Source: Chara braunii (lineage: Eukaryota > Streptophyta > Charophyceae > Charales > Characeae). Taken from it: a stretch of DNA of 25,191 nucleotides. Below the pieces are notes generated by a model. The model saw only the letters and a list, made by a program, of their open reading frames with translations. It searched no databases and was not told where the DNA came from. Of the stretch, positions 1 through 9,330 are shown one piece after another. The stretch is taken from NCBI GenBank assembly GCA_003427395.1, contig BFEA01000020.1:3803558-3828748 (forward strand), read 5' to 3'. How positions within the stretch are numbered: the stretch's first letter is position 1; every line of letters starts with the position of its first letter. A program made the translations under genes and the position numbers.

Positions 1-7
1 AAAAGAA

Positions 8-48
8 CGAAGCAGAAGAAGCAGAGAAGCATTGCCCCTTCTGCTTCG
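8..48. repeat. Short hairpin (11-bp inverted repeat)
   Basis: CGAAGCAGAAG at 8-18 is the exact reverse complement of CTTCTGCTTCG at 38-48, with a 19-nt spacer. A second, competing pair (GAACGA at 5-10 and TCGTTC at 58-63) surrounds it. No coding frame or promoter can be tied to it. It is one of many short perfect inverted repeats in this window and may be the edge of a larger element cut by the window start. Confidence 0.55.
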
Positions 49-338
49 GTTTTTGCATCGTTCTATATTCAACGGCTGTGATGTCCGGAAAAAGTGGTTT
101 CAACTGGATATTGAAAAAAAATAATAATAATAAATCATGTTGTGTGGGAGCTGGCATGGGAGCAGGAGAATGATGAACAAACAACGAGAGAGAGGAGGGC
201 GATTAATGAAAGAGTAAAAGAACGACGAGAGGATGTGTGACGACAACAACAAATTATTGCGAGAATGAACACGAACCATATCCCCGTATTGCCCCTTACC
301 ACCAGCACTCAAAGAGTCCTACTTTCACCCATACCCTC

Positions 339-400
339 ACTCTCCTTCACTCTCCTTCACTCTCCTTCACTCTCCTGCACTCTCCTTCACTCTATTGCAC
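339..400 (+). repeat. 10-bp minisatellite, about six copies
   Basis: The unit CACTCTCCTT is repeated about six times head to tail; late copies vary (TCCTGCACTC, CTATTGCACC). The purine/pyrimidine strand asymmetry explains the open frame running across it, which I treat as an artefact of composition. Confidence 0.85.
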
Positions 401-472
401 CTTGAGCTATGGCGGCTCACCCACGCTCACCACGGACGTTCAAAGGACAATCCAACTACAAATATGCCTCTC

Positions 473-519
473 CCCTCTCCTCCCTCCATAGCCTCCCCCT
501 TCTCCTCCCTCCATAGCCA
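473..519 (+). repeat. Tandem duplication of a ~24-bp C/T-rich unit
   Basis: Two adjacent copies of a unit ending in CTCCCTCCATAGCC are visible. Looser relatives ending in CTCCATAGCC recur at about 800-840. The sequence is low complexity with no coding signal. Confidence 0.7.
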
Positions 520-980
520 CACTCCGGGATGAACTCCAGGGCCAGCGGGTACGCACACAAGGGGCCTTCTTTGTCTTTTAGAATCGCTTAAGGACAAAGG
601 GGCCTTCCGTCTTTTTTTTTAATATATCACCTGGCAGCAGGGGCCTCTAGATGCAGCGGCAACGGCGGAAGTGAGGGAGATGAAGGTCCACCATAGCCAA
701 AGCTCAGTCTCTCAGGTCGGTTCCTCTCTCTCTCTCCCCTTCTCATCGTCCTGTACACCTTTCTAAGTACCCTACCTGGCATGAGGCGCTTCACCCTCTC
801 CCCTCCATAGCCTACTCCTTCACCCTACTTCTCCATAGCCATGAAGATCTTCTTCCTCACCCTCCAGCTCCACCGCTGAGCACGAGCTCTGCCTACTACC
901 TTCACCCTCTCGCCGCAGCCCCGGCATGCCTGCCAGGTAATGGGCCTCGTTCCACACCCCACACCCACACCCCACACTCA

Positions 981-1215
981 AGGACTTCTTGCCCAACACC
1001 GCACTCCAAACTCAGGGCCTCGAAACGTTCAAACGCATGTTCACACAGAAAGTAGAAAGATGCATCCGTTCCTATGAATAGCAACGGATGCATCTGAACG
1101 CGTTTTGGGGAAGATGCACTAGTGATTTTTTCGTTTCGACAGTGGTGTGGAGAGGGCCTCAGGGACTTCTTGCCCAACAGCGCACTCCAAACTCAAGGAC
1201 TTCTTGCCCAACACC
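981..1215 (+). repeat. Direct repeats of a ~34-bp unit interrupted by a foldback
   Basis: GGACTTCTTGCCCAACA occurs at about 982, 1163 (one terminal change) and 1197. The second and third copies are 34 bp apart, so this is a short tandem array. The first copy is separated from the others by the foldback at 1021-1138. The 8-mer AGGGCCTC flanks that foldback on both sides (1014-1021 and 1153-1160) and could be a target-site duplication. This suggests the foldback inserted into an existing tandem repeat. Confidence 0.6.
1021..1138. mobile_element. Foldback (MITE-like) element
   Basis: Three nested complementary segments are visible. CGAAACG at 1021-1027 pairs with CGTTTCG at 1132-1138. An AAACGC...GTTC segment near 1031-1042 pairs with GAACGCGTTT at 1096-1105, with a 2-nt bulge. 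AGATGCATCCGTT at 1058-1070 pairs perfectly with AACGGATGCATCT at 1083-1095, leaving a 12-nt loop. An 8-bp direct repeat (AGGGCCTC) flanks the region, as expected of hAT-type target duplications, but the ends are not clearly hAT terminal repeats. There is no coding capacity, so it would be non-autonomous. Confidence 0.5.
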
Positions 1216-1232
1216 GGTGCCTTTGAGTGCAA

Positions 1233-1341
1233 CCGGGGGCTACGGTAGGTCCCACTTGCACGAATTAAGAGATACTGACCGTAGATAGCAAAGATCAACG
1301 GCCGAAATCTCCTAGTTTGCGCAAGTGGGACCTTGCCCCGG
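1233..1341. mobile_element. MITE-like foldback with ~27-bp arms
   Basis: AGGTCCCACTTGC at 1247-1259 is the exact reverse complement of 1321-1333. Pairing continues inward to 1273/1307 with two mismatches and two G-T pairs, giving about 27-bp arms around a ~33-bp centre. Further outward, CCGGGG-C near 1233-1240 matches GCCCCGG near 1335-1341 if a 5-nt indel is allowed. No convincing target-site duplication was found, so the superfamily is unknown. Confidence 0.55.
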
Positions 1342-1356
1342 CCGGGAAAAGCACCC

Positions 1357-1376
1357 GGGCGGCTCTAGTGCCGCCC
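1357..1376. repeat. GC-rich 7-bp hairpin
   Basis: GGGCGGC (1357-1363) and GCCGCCC (1370-1376) are exact complements around the 6-nt loop TCTAGT. It looks like a bidirectional terminator, but nothing near it is transcribed as far as I can tell. Confidence 0.5.
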
Positions 1377-1440
1377 AGGCATACCTACCCCACCCCCTTT
1401 TTTTCTTCTTCTTCTTTTTCTCAAGTCCCCTCTCTGGGCA

Positions 1441-1519
1441 CACTTGCTCTGCACTTGAAAACGGTACTGCAGGAGTGTATAGAACCCCCCAAGTGCCGTT
1501 TTCAAGTGCAGCTCAAGTG
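1441..1519 (+). repeat. 79-nt near-perfect hairpin (small-RNA-precursor-like or MITE)
   Basis: Positions 1449-1468 pair with 1492-1511 at 19 Watson-Crick pairs and one G-U in 20. After a 2x2 mismatch, CACTTG (1441-1446) pairs with CAAGTG (1514-1519). That is about 26 paired bases per arm around a 23-nt loop. Length, arm completeness and loop size are within the range of plant miRNA or siRNA precursors, but a young MITE would look the same. The phrase TAGAACCCC occurs in the loop and again just downstream. Confidence 0.55.
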
Positions 1520-1750
1520 CGTGTAGAACCCCAGCTATGTGTTGAACCCCACGATGTTGCAGCACCATAGCCTCTCATTTGGAGGGGGGACTTTACGGTA
1601 GGGTTGAGTGGAACGGAACGAGACTCGGGTACTTTTTAATCACGGTTGGCACGGTTGGAACTCCGGTGCGCACTTGAGTTTCAATTGAAATGAAGTGGTG
1701 TGGAAGGAGGGCCCGATGTTTTGCCTCCCTCAATGTGGCAAGATGATATA

Positions 1751-1874
1751 GGGCCTAGGGGCACCACTCACCAGATGTGCAAAATGATAATGAATCTTCC
1801 ACACAATAACGCCAACGGGGACACCAGCCATATATTTGTCCTTTTCACATTTCGTGAGTGGTGCCGCCAGGCCC
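1751..1874. mobile_element. MITE-like element with ~33-bp terminal inverted repeats
   Basis: The ends GGGCCT (1751-1756) and AGGCCC (1869-1874) are complementary. After a 3-nt poorly paired step, the 12-mer GGCACCACTCAC (1760-1771) exactly complements GTGAGTGGTGCC (1854-1865). Pairing then continues to about 1783/1842 with few mismatches. The element is 124 bp with a ~58-bp unpaired centre and no coding capacity. ATA precedes the left end (748-750 of that kilobase) and ATA follows the right end (875-877), a possible 3-bp target-site duplication. GGGCCT-type ends and a 3-bp duplication recall PIF/Harbinger-type MITEs, but ATA is not the usual TWA. Confidence 0.65.
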
Positions 1875-1962
1875 ATATGCTCTTGCGACTGGGCCGCTGG
1901 ACTCCTTTTGGACGCGGTACTACTTACTACTCCCTCTCCGGTGTGCCAGGCCTGCGGGGAGC

Positions 1963-1995
1963 CTTTTTTTTTTGGGGGGGGGGGGGCCGGGGGAA
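1963..1995 (+). repeat. T-run followed by a long G-run
   Basis: About nine T residues are followed directly by about thirteen G residues, then CC and GGGGG. Runs like this are error-prone in assembly and can form G-quadruplexes. The overlapping short open frames are shadows of the runs. Confidence 0.8.
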
Positions 1996-2085
1996 TTGCA
2001 TTTGTACACCAGTCCCATAGCCCAACTTGCATCTATACCCGGAGCCCATTCAGCTTTGCATAGTACCCAACTCTTTCGCAGTGTA

Positions 2086-2334
2086 GGCATACCCAGTCTC
2101 GCAAGCCCTCGGTTCCCAACCACGGAATTATGCTCATGCCCAGAAACGGTCTGGCAAAATTGTCGATGTACCCACACCCACTAGCGGGCCTTGGATTGCG
2201 AACCACAAAATTAGGCTTATGCTCACCGCGTGGACTGTTGTGGCCCAAGGGCTGCTTGGTATGAGCATAATTCAGCCATCCGCTAGTAGGGTATATGAAT
2301 AATTTGGTCGGTCCACCTCAGTCCTGGGTATGCC
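2086..2334. repeat. Nested inverted repeat, 249 bp
   Basis: GGCATACCCAG (2086-2096) is the reverse complement of CTGGGTATGCC (2324-2334). Inside it, AATTATGCTCAT (2126-2137) is the reverse complement of ATGAGCATAATT (2261-2272). Two collinear perfect matches of 11 and 12 bp suggest a decayed foldback element. The sequence between the matched blocks no longer pairs. Confidence 0.45.
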
Positions 2335-2428
2335 CATAGTTTTGCCTGGGCATTTTTATATTTGCGCCTCTCTGTAGTTGGTTATAACTGCAATTTGCGG
2401 TACCATCCCGGGTCTACCTCAGTCCTGG
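2310..2428 (+). repeat. Two direct copies of a ~101-bp-spaced repeat
   Basis: GGTCCACCTCAGTCCTGG at 2310-2327 and the same 18-mer with one C-to-T change at 2411-2428 are 101 bp apart. Related AATAATTTG strings lie near both. This is probably a diverged tandem duplication. Confidence 0.55.
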
Positions 2429-2429
2429 C

Positions 2430-4460
2430 CATGCAAATAATTTGCACCATCCGTTTTCCCCGTATAGGTGCAAGTTGGGGTACAAATGCCATTTTTCCTT
2501 TTTTTCATACGTGGCCCAATCGACCACTGATCATAATAGATAGTACACTTTATCTTAGTCAAAAGGCCAAGAAAGGTATTACGGGGAGTTCTTGTCAATA
2601 GGTCGGAATGTCATTTGCAGCCTTCTCTGGACGTTGTGCGCATGCGACCACAGGTGTGGGGTTCGGCCTACCAGAGCAAAATGGCTGGCGGCACTGGGCT
2701 ACTGGAGCAAAATGGTTGGCGGTGCTAGTCAAAAAGAGACCCGGGCGAGTTCATTTGTTTTTGGCGCACACGGCGTTTGTAGTATTAGAAAAAACAGACT
2801 CGGAAGTACTAGTGGTTGAAAGGTCTCAATCTAACCTACATGTTATCTGGGTACGATCCCTGACTTACTCATTACCTTTCTGAATGTTACTGGGTCCTAC
2901 TTGGGAGTATCTGAGTCGCTGGAAAACTCGTACCGGGTACTAGAACATAGGTAGTACTCCGCATAGCAAGCAAACAACATTCTCACTCATAAAACATAAA
3001 TCTTAACAAAGCAAACCATTCAGCAACAAAACTCAAACAGTGCGTACTGATTTTGTGTGGGTCACTGCACCATTCATTTTTCGCTCCTTTTACTGGAGGG
3101 GCTCAGATTAAGGACGAGGGTTTGAGAAGTCATTGCTGCCTTTGAATTTTCCTTAACTTCCATCACTGGATGTACTGAACCAACCATCTCACTTGGTAAG
3201 ACGCACAAATTGCACTAAAGAGGTCCCAGATTCAGTACCCACTGCCTTATGTATGTTATTGGGCATGGTTGGTGCCCTACCATTTAGAGATACCCTGTTG
3301 GTCCCCCAAGCTAAAATTAGCAGGAGCTTGGTTAATTTTAGGTGTTATGCGACAATAATATTCAATAATGCTAGCGTAAGTTGGATTGGCAGGAAAGGGA
3401 GGTGCTACGAGTGGTCATAATGCTCCATACTATGACTACGATTGTTCCCTCACCAACTGCATTTGTTCATCCTCACATTATTGTAATGAGAGTATGGAAT
3501 AGCTTTGTACTCTGGATTGTGTCATGCAGAAACACTAACCATACCACTTCGACACAAGGAGCTTCGCTATTCTAGATGAGTGCGCTTATTATACTTATCA
3601 TAACTCCCTTATAACAGGATGGGGTCCCAGAGCGTACAACTTACCTCCACCCAATAAGTTATCCTCATCCTTGGGTGAACATTTTTATGTATGGTTACCG
3701 GTATAAAAGTCATTTTTATATATCATGGCAGAGGTGGGTCCATGAAAGTTATTTTATCATATGGCATAGCATAGGGGTACGCACGTTTTCTTCGCATGAA
3801 CTAAGATCTTATGCAAATTGACACTTAAGACAAGTTTCATAACCATTCAGTCCGAATATGTAAATAATATGTGACTTGGTTTCGTTTCCCATAATGTTTA
3901 TACTTGTTGAAGGTGGGCTCGAGTTCATACATTTTTAACATTGACAGGTTGTAAATGACCAATTCAAAATACGATATAATCAAAATCTTGGTAGAGTTGT
4001 TTTCTAATATTTATTGACTTGAAACCAAATATAGTTCCAGAGTTTTTTTTTTAACACTTAGTGTTTGATTAAAATATATTGTTTGGCTATCGTGGTTTAA
4101 GAATGGTCGTTCAACCTTATATCATTTTGCCTTCAGATAAACCTCAGCAACTGACTATAACAAAGGGTTCCTAATTTTAAAGTTATTTCGAACAATATTT
4201 AAAAGGTTTGACATTTCAGTCGTAAATTTACCCGTAACAACGAAAAATATAATTAGAAAAATAAACATTCGTTTTTTTTTAACAAACTTAAACGTTTGAG
4301 GTGCTCTTATTTTATTTATTCATAATTTTTTACCATGCTCGTACTCATACTGTAGCAACTCTCAGTCTTATACAGTTATCAATAATATAAATATATATAT
4401 ATTTTACAGATCTACGCTCAATTTTGTTATTACATTCAATAAGATAAAATACACGCATGA
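2430..4460. other. Gene-free stretch, becoming AT-rich after ~3000
   Basis: Only short scattered open frames with no recognisable family are present. A 9-bp perfect hairpin (CTAAAATTA at 3311-3319 with TAATTTTAG at 3333-3341) is visible. A (TA)n run lies near 4386-4402. No introns, exons, tRNAs or retroelement motifs were recognised. Confidence 0.55.
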
Positions 4461-4469
4461 CATGATTGG

Positions 4470-4525
4470 GAGGAGTAGGATTTGAACCTACAACATTAAA
4501 ATTATTACCAATTACTTAATCACGC
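4470..4525 (-). other. tRNA-derived fragment (A-box/B-box-like)
   Basis: Read on the minus strand, GGTTCAAATCC (4478-4488) matches the Pol III B box and sits in a perfect 5-bp T-arm (GTAGG-loop-CCTAC). It is followed by CTCCTCCC, resembling a tRNA acceptor 3' strand. About 20-40 nt upstream on the same strand, TGATTAAGTAATTGG (4508-4522) resembles an A box/D-arm. No matching 5' acceptor strand and no clear anticodon arm are present, so it is not an intact tRNA. A tRNA pseudogene or SINE head is the likeliest reading. Confidence 0.35.
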
Positions 4526-4569
4526 ACGCGTAGTATTGATATGCAACCCTCAAAATTTTTTCTTTACAC

Positions 4570-4636
4570 AAAAAATTGGGTTATATGTACGGACTTGAAC
4601 CACATTTTCAAAATAAATCATACCATGTGGCGTAAA
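4570..4636 (-). other. Second tRNA-like module with possible Pol III terminator
   Basis: On the minus strand, GGTTCAAGTCC (4591-4601) is a B-box match. It is flanked by a weak T-arm (TGTGG/CCGTA, with G-U pairs) and preceded by the A-box-like TACGCCACATGG (4623-4634). A T6 run (complement of 4570-4575) lies about 15-20 nt after it, as Pol III terminators do. It lies just upstream, on the same strand, of the module at 4470-4525. The pair could be a dimeric SINE or two decayed tRNAs. Support is motif-level only. Confidence 0.3.
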
Positions 4637-4639
4637 ACG

Positions 4640-7600
4640 ATTTAATAGATCGAGGTTATAATGAGATTGAGTTTTTTTATGCCCTACAATACTTCTGAGA
4701 CTTAGTTCGAATAAACACTCAATCAAATTTATGTATGTATATTGGAAAGGAGTCAATCCAACCATAGGGTTCCCTACGCCTAACTTATTAAGATTTCAAT
4801 TGGTCACTGGTTTTATAGTGAATGTCTCTATGATAAACAATAAAAAAAAAAACATGCATAACAATTTTAACATTTTTCTTACAAATTTTTGTCATATTTT
4901 TTTTCTTCTCATTATCAAACCGTTTTCCTTTTCTTAAATATTTCATTTCAAATCCTCAGCATAACTACCTAAGAGGACCTTTGGACAATCAGATGTTATT
5001 TCATATATAACTTTTGATACTGTTTTATAATGATGAGGCTTCATTTAAAGGGTTTGTATAAAAGTATTGGAGGTTGAGTTGACAACCTATTTAATCATAG
5101 AAAGATTAACAAACGAAAAACTTGAAAAAAAAAAAAACTATAAAATAAAATATTTTTTATTTAAAAATAAACATTCAATCATTTAAACGAAATGCAATTT
5201 TTTTATTTGTCAGGCCAAATACGTAAAAATGATTATATAGTTTGTACCCTAAAACATATAAAATATATATATAAGAACAGTTAAAATTTTGGCGCAAACA
5301 ACACTCGTTGTCAACGATGTTTGACCTACGCTTAAATCTCTCTTTTATTATCATCACCTTTGTTTATGTGGTTTTTAAAATATAAATTACCTTATTTTTT
5401 GAATGATGACCCTCTTTAGGCTCTTTCAATTTACAATTTTTTTTTTTAATTTTTTTATAAAGGATTACTCTCTATCTCTCAACTTTTATGAGAATTTACT
5501 TATACATATATATATGAGTAGATAGTTTACAAGCATCAAGGAACTCGTTTTTTTGCCTTCTTTACTTTTATGACGACTTATGTCATTCAATTTCATATAA
5601 AACATTCAAGTCACATATTCACAAACCTCACGTTTTTGTCTCATTGGCTTCCACGATAAATATTGTTATAAAACATTTATCTTACATTCATCATGAGACT
5701 CAACTTTACCTGCCTTTCGGCTTCCGCAGTAAGTTTCGTCTTTTACTTTTATTTAAACCATGTATTTATGGATGACCATACCGCTTCCCCGATTATCGAA
5801 CGAACTTTTCTTCAAATTTCAATTATAAAGTTAAATAGTGTTACACATCATCCTCGCCGATTTCAATTGTAATCCTTATCTGTCAATCTGGTTTCTTATT
5901 CATCTTTAATATCTACATTTTTATCTCCATGACTTTTTAGATAATTATTATCTCAAACCGACTCGGAGGTAATTCATTCACCGACAAATATCACCCTTCT
6001 GCCTCTCTTACCACAACAGTCTCGGAATTAGTTTGAGCTAGATATATAAGTGAAGGGCACCTTCTGCCTCTCCCCAATCCCTTTCGCCCCTTTCTATTGT
6101 CCCTTATTCACTATCACCCTTCATCTCAATTTTCCTTAGCATGACCCCGTGGTTGGCTTAGGCACTAACAAAGATGACTTAGACATTCACTCACTTAACA
6201 TTAATGGGTTTACTAAAATATTGAGAGGGAAAAATAAAGTTAATTGACGCGTGAAAAAATATACAGATTACAAACAGTTTCCGAATACAATCTGTTTACA
6301 AAAAACCTCTTTGTTGAACCTGATACACGATGCAAAAATTAAAAAAAATTGACGCTACTCAACTTTTATGATTTCATCTACATAACCTCACTTTGTTAGG
6401 CTATCGTTTTTTTCTACACTGCACCGTATTTGTTGTAAATCGATAAAGAAAAGTGAAAATGTTAAAGGGCTTACATAATAGATAAAAAACACTGTTTTGC
6501 AAACATTTATGCTCCTAATACTCCGAACCAACAAGGTTTTTTTTTATATATATATTCTTCATGAACTTGCTATAAGCATCTCCTTGATTTTGTTAGGGAA
6601 CTTCAACTGTGAGCTAGACCCGTTGTTGGACTAAAAATCAGCCTCGCAACAGATAGAATCATACCTTTCCCCTCATGTGGCCAGCCCCAATACTCTCATG
6701 TTTGATCGACTAGTAGCAAAACCTCACCTTTGAGATCCATATAGAAAATTTCATCTGACCAAAAGGAAGTCAAACTAATGAATCAACATGTTGTTGATTT
6801 CTAAATATTTAACGGGTACCTCTGCTTACGTTTGTAATTATGTTCATAAGTTTGTGCCACTTCTATGACGAGAAGCCAATAATGTTAGGTTTTAACCTTC
6901 AATATAACATTTTAATAACTCCTAATTATTTGTATTCAATTTCTTCTTAATGGGTTCACAATAACTTGACTCCGTCGTTCACTACTTGTTGACCTATTAG
7001 GCTTGAAGGGAACATGTAGGCATTAAATCGATAAATTAGTTTAACAAAGCACTTAGAGGTACTTAGAAAATGGACCTAAAACAAGAAGGTGGTAATTGAA
7101 AACTCCCTTAACCATGTAGGGTAATGAGATGTTGAACTTCACCATTGCCATTTTGACCAAACCACTTTCAATAAACTACAAGAAACTAGGGATATGCTTA
7201 AAGGCTAACTGAATAATCAAGTTAAATGTTTGTGTATCCAGTTATAGTATAATGATTCTGATATTGTTTTTGCAAAAGTAAAAGTTTGGGTTTGATTAAA
7301 CCTAACTGAAAACCTTAAATTTAAACATTTTTGTTGATTACTCTGCAAAATACTACTACCAGCTCGTCTTCTCGTAAACGACTACACAGGGGGAACACCG
7401 TGTCTAGAAGCTCAGACACATTATGCTTGTTGCAAAAACAATAATTGATATTGAAATCCTCTTCATGGAAGACAATAAAACCCCATATATACATATGTTT
7501 TTTTAATGGAGTTATGGCGACACGTTTAAAATATCATGAAAGTCGATTTGCTATATTACATTATGGAAGTGCATAAAAAATTCTCTTTCGGGCCTATACT

Positions 7601-8180
7601 AAGCCAAGGTGTAATAACATTTTCATACAAATAAAGGAACAAAATGAAATCACGAACGATTGAATAATAATATTGTTTTTGATCCTTTGTTAATTGAAAT
7701 AAAAAATATTACCAACAAGTTGTTATCTTATATGACTAGCCAAATTCACCCTGACCAATTGGTTTATCCCTGAATACAAAATGATAACATCCTACCAGTC
7801 AACGTAACAATTAAGAACGCTGTCGGTGCGAATACCCTTACAAGGGTATCCGCCCTGGTTTTTGCAAACGACAGAAAATAAGTTTGGTTTAAAGTTCTAG
7901 GTATACCGCGTAAGGCGCAACTTCGTCTGTGGTTTACGTTTGCTGGATGGTTGGCTAGAGCAGAGAGTGTATGGGCGAGTAGATTAAAGGCGCCCATGAT
8001 CTCTCTTATTTTTTATTGATGATTGTGAAAGACGGCGTAGTTGCTAGCCAGAGTTTCATTTTCGATTAAGTTAGGGTTAAACGGATTTTGTCTCTTGATT
8101 GATGTGCTTGTTCGTGACCTATGTGTACGTGCGAAGTACGACATCGACAACATCGTGAATTTTCAAAACGTTTCGGTAGA
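4640..8180. other. AT-rich stretch with no supported gene
   Basis: Long homopolymer A/T runs, short (TA)n tracts and scattered short frames only. I checked for retroelement motifs (reverse transcriptase, integrase, LTR primer-binding sites), tRNAs and arrays and saw none. It may be ancient decayed repeats. Confidence 0.6.
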
Positions 8181-8581
8181 TCTGCGCGTTGCGCAGTATC
8201 CGTTTGTTTAGGCGCCCTTCGAAACCAAGCTTAGTCTTGGGCCTAGCAATAGTGGTTACGATGTCGGACTCTCATCAGAGAGATTCAGAGATCGAGGTCG
8301 AGCAGCGACGATGCGAGGATGTCAGAGTAGTGCGAATGGACCGAGGGGTTGAGGGTCGGTGGGGCCACCCCTCTTGGTTCTGCTGTCGGCATAGTCAGGG
8401 CGGTACTAGTGAATTCTTTTTGTTTCGTCCATCGTTTCCTGACGTCTAAAAGTTTTTATAAATAATTTTTTATTTTAAACGACGGATTGTTAAGTATTCC
8501 TATACTCCGGCGTCCGTTTGACTTGGACACGGGGAGTTCAATGAGCATGAGGGTCAGTGAGTGTTTTGACCTACGACGCGA

Positions 8582-8616
8582 CGCAGAGGGAGCCTTGAAG
8601 GCAGAGACCCTCTGCG
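8582..8616. repeat. 9-bp GC-rich hairpin
   Basis: CGCAGAGGG (8582-8590) is the exact reverse complement of CCCTCTGCG (8608-8616), with a 17-nt loop. It lies in a GC-richer stretch (8200-9100) with no recognisable gene. Confidence 0.5.
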
Positions 8617-8831
8617 AGTGCATCGTCGGCTAGCCGCAATCTGCTGTGAGAGTTTGAGTGTGGGTACGCCACCGGGGTTCATAAGATGGGGGATTCCGGG
8701 TCCGTTTTCCCTCGGGCCCTCGCGTTAGGGGTTGTGGCAGGTCGCGCTCTTAGCTCCACGACCTGCTGGCTAGGTAGGAGCTCGATTGTTTGGGGCCCGA
8801 GGCGGTGGTGAGCCCCGACTAAGCAGAACCG

Positions 8832-8930
8832 GGCCCGTGAATATAGCGTCGGGCCAGCTACGACGGTAAAACAAAGGTCATGGCCCATGAATATAGCGTC
8901 GGGCCAGCTACGACGGTCAAACAAAGGTCA
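8832..8930 (+). repeat. 50-bp tandem duplication
   Basis: Two adjacent units with period exactly 50, anchored on ATATAGCGTCGGGCCAGCTA (8841-8860 and 8891-8910). They differ at only a few positions, including GTGAAT versus ATGAAT and GGTAAAAC versus GGTCAAAC. The high identity suggests a recent duplication compared with the older arrays nearby. Confidence 0.9.
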
Positions 8931-9104
8931 CACGCTTTGGTACCGTCTACTTCCCGGCCGACTGAGTCACTAAGTAGTAGTTAGACAATCTTCTGCGAAA
9001 ACCTGAGCGTAGAAGGGGAAGATCTTTCGAGGCAACGAACGTTTGGCTTCGCTGAAGTTTTCCCCAGGCGCGAGAGCCGCCCGACAGTTGCTGCGGTAGA
9101 GGTT

Positions 9105-9330
9105 GTCGGGTCAAAAAAAAAAAAAAAAGGTAAGGACGCAGCAGATGGGGATAATGAAAGCGGCGGGCCAGCACGAGACACTCGGCAGAGGAAGAGTGCG
9201 GGGGAGAGAGCGGAGCCGGCGGGGTGGCAAAAAACGGGCAGATGAATCTGGACCAGGGTGGCGTTGGATGCGTGCAAGGCGAAAGCGGAGATGGCAGCGA
9301 GTAAGCCGGGCGCAGTCGGGGAAGCCTAAC
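9105..9330 (+). other. Purine-rich stretch upstream of the tandem array
   Basis: An A16 run (about 9113-9128) is followed by G/A-rich sequence resembling the linkers of the array downstream. It may be a degenerate first unit. The open frames on both strands reflect composition, and no product is recognised. Confidence 0.4.

Larger units (their letters stand above)
49..960. other. Gene-free, C/T-rich low-complexity stretch
   Basis: No frame here has homology I recognise; the open frames follow the C/T-rich repeats. The stretch contains a 10-bp minisatellite (339-400), a near-duplicated C/T-rich unit (about 473-519), and the motif CCATAGCC recurring near 485-520 and 800-840. A pair of related segments with GGGGCCTTC lies at about 555-610 and can also fold back (TTTGTC with GACAAA). 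Confidence 0.6.

Noticed and set aside
1700-2184. Overlapping 75-108-codon frames on both strands
   Set aside because: They run through the MITE-like foldback and the T/G homopolymer run; none has a recognisable product.
8272-8285. Minus-strand CTGATGA (complement of TCATCAG), and another near 15620
   Set aside because: The first has no GAAA at workable distance. The second has GAAA but no helix II or helix III pairing.
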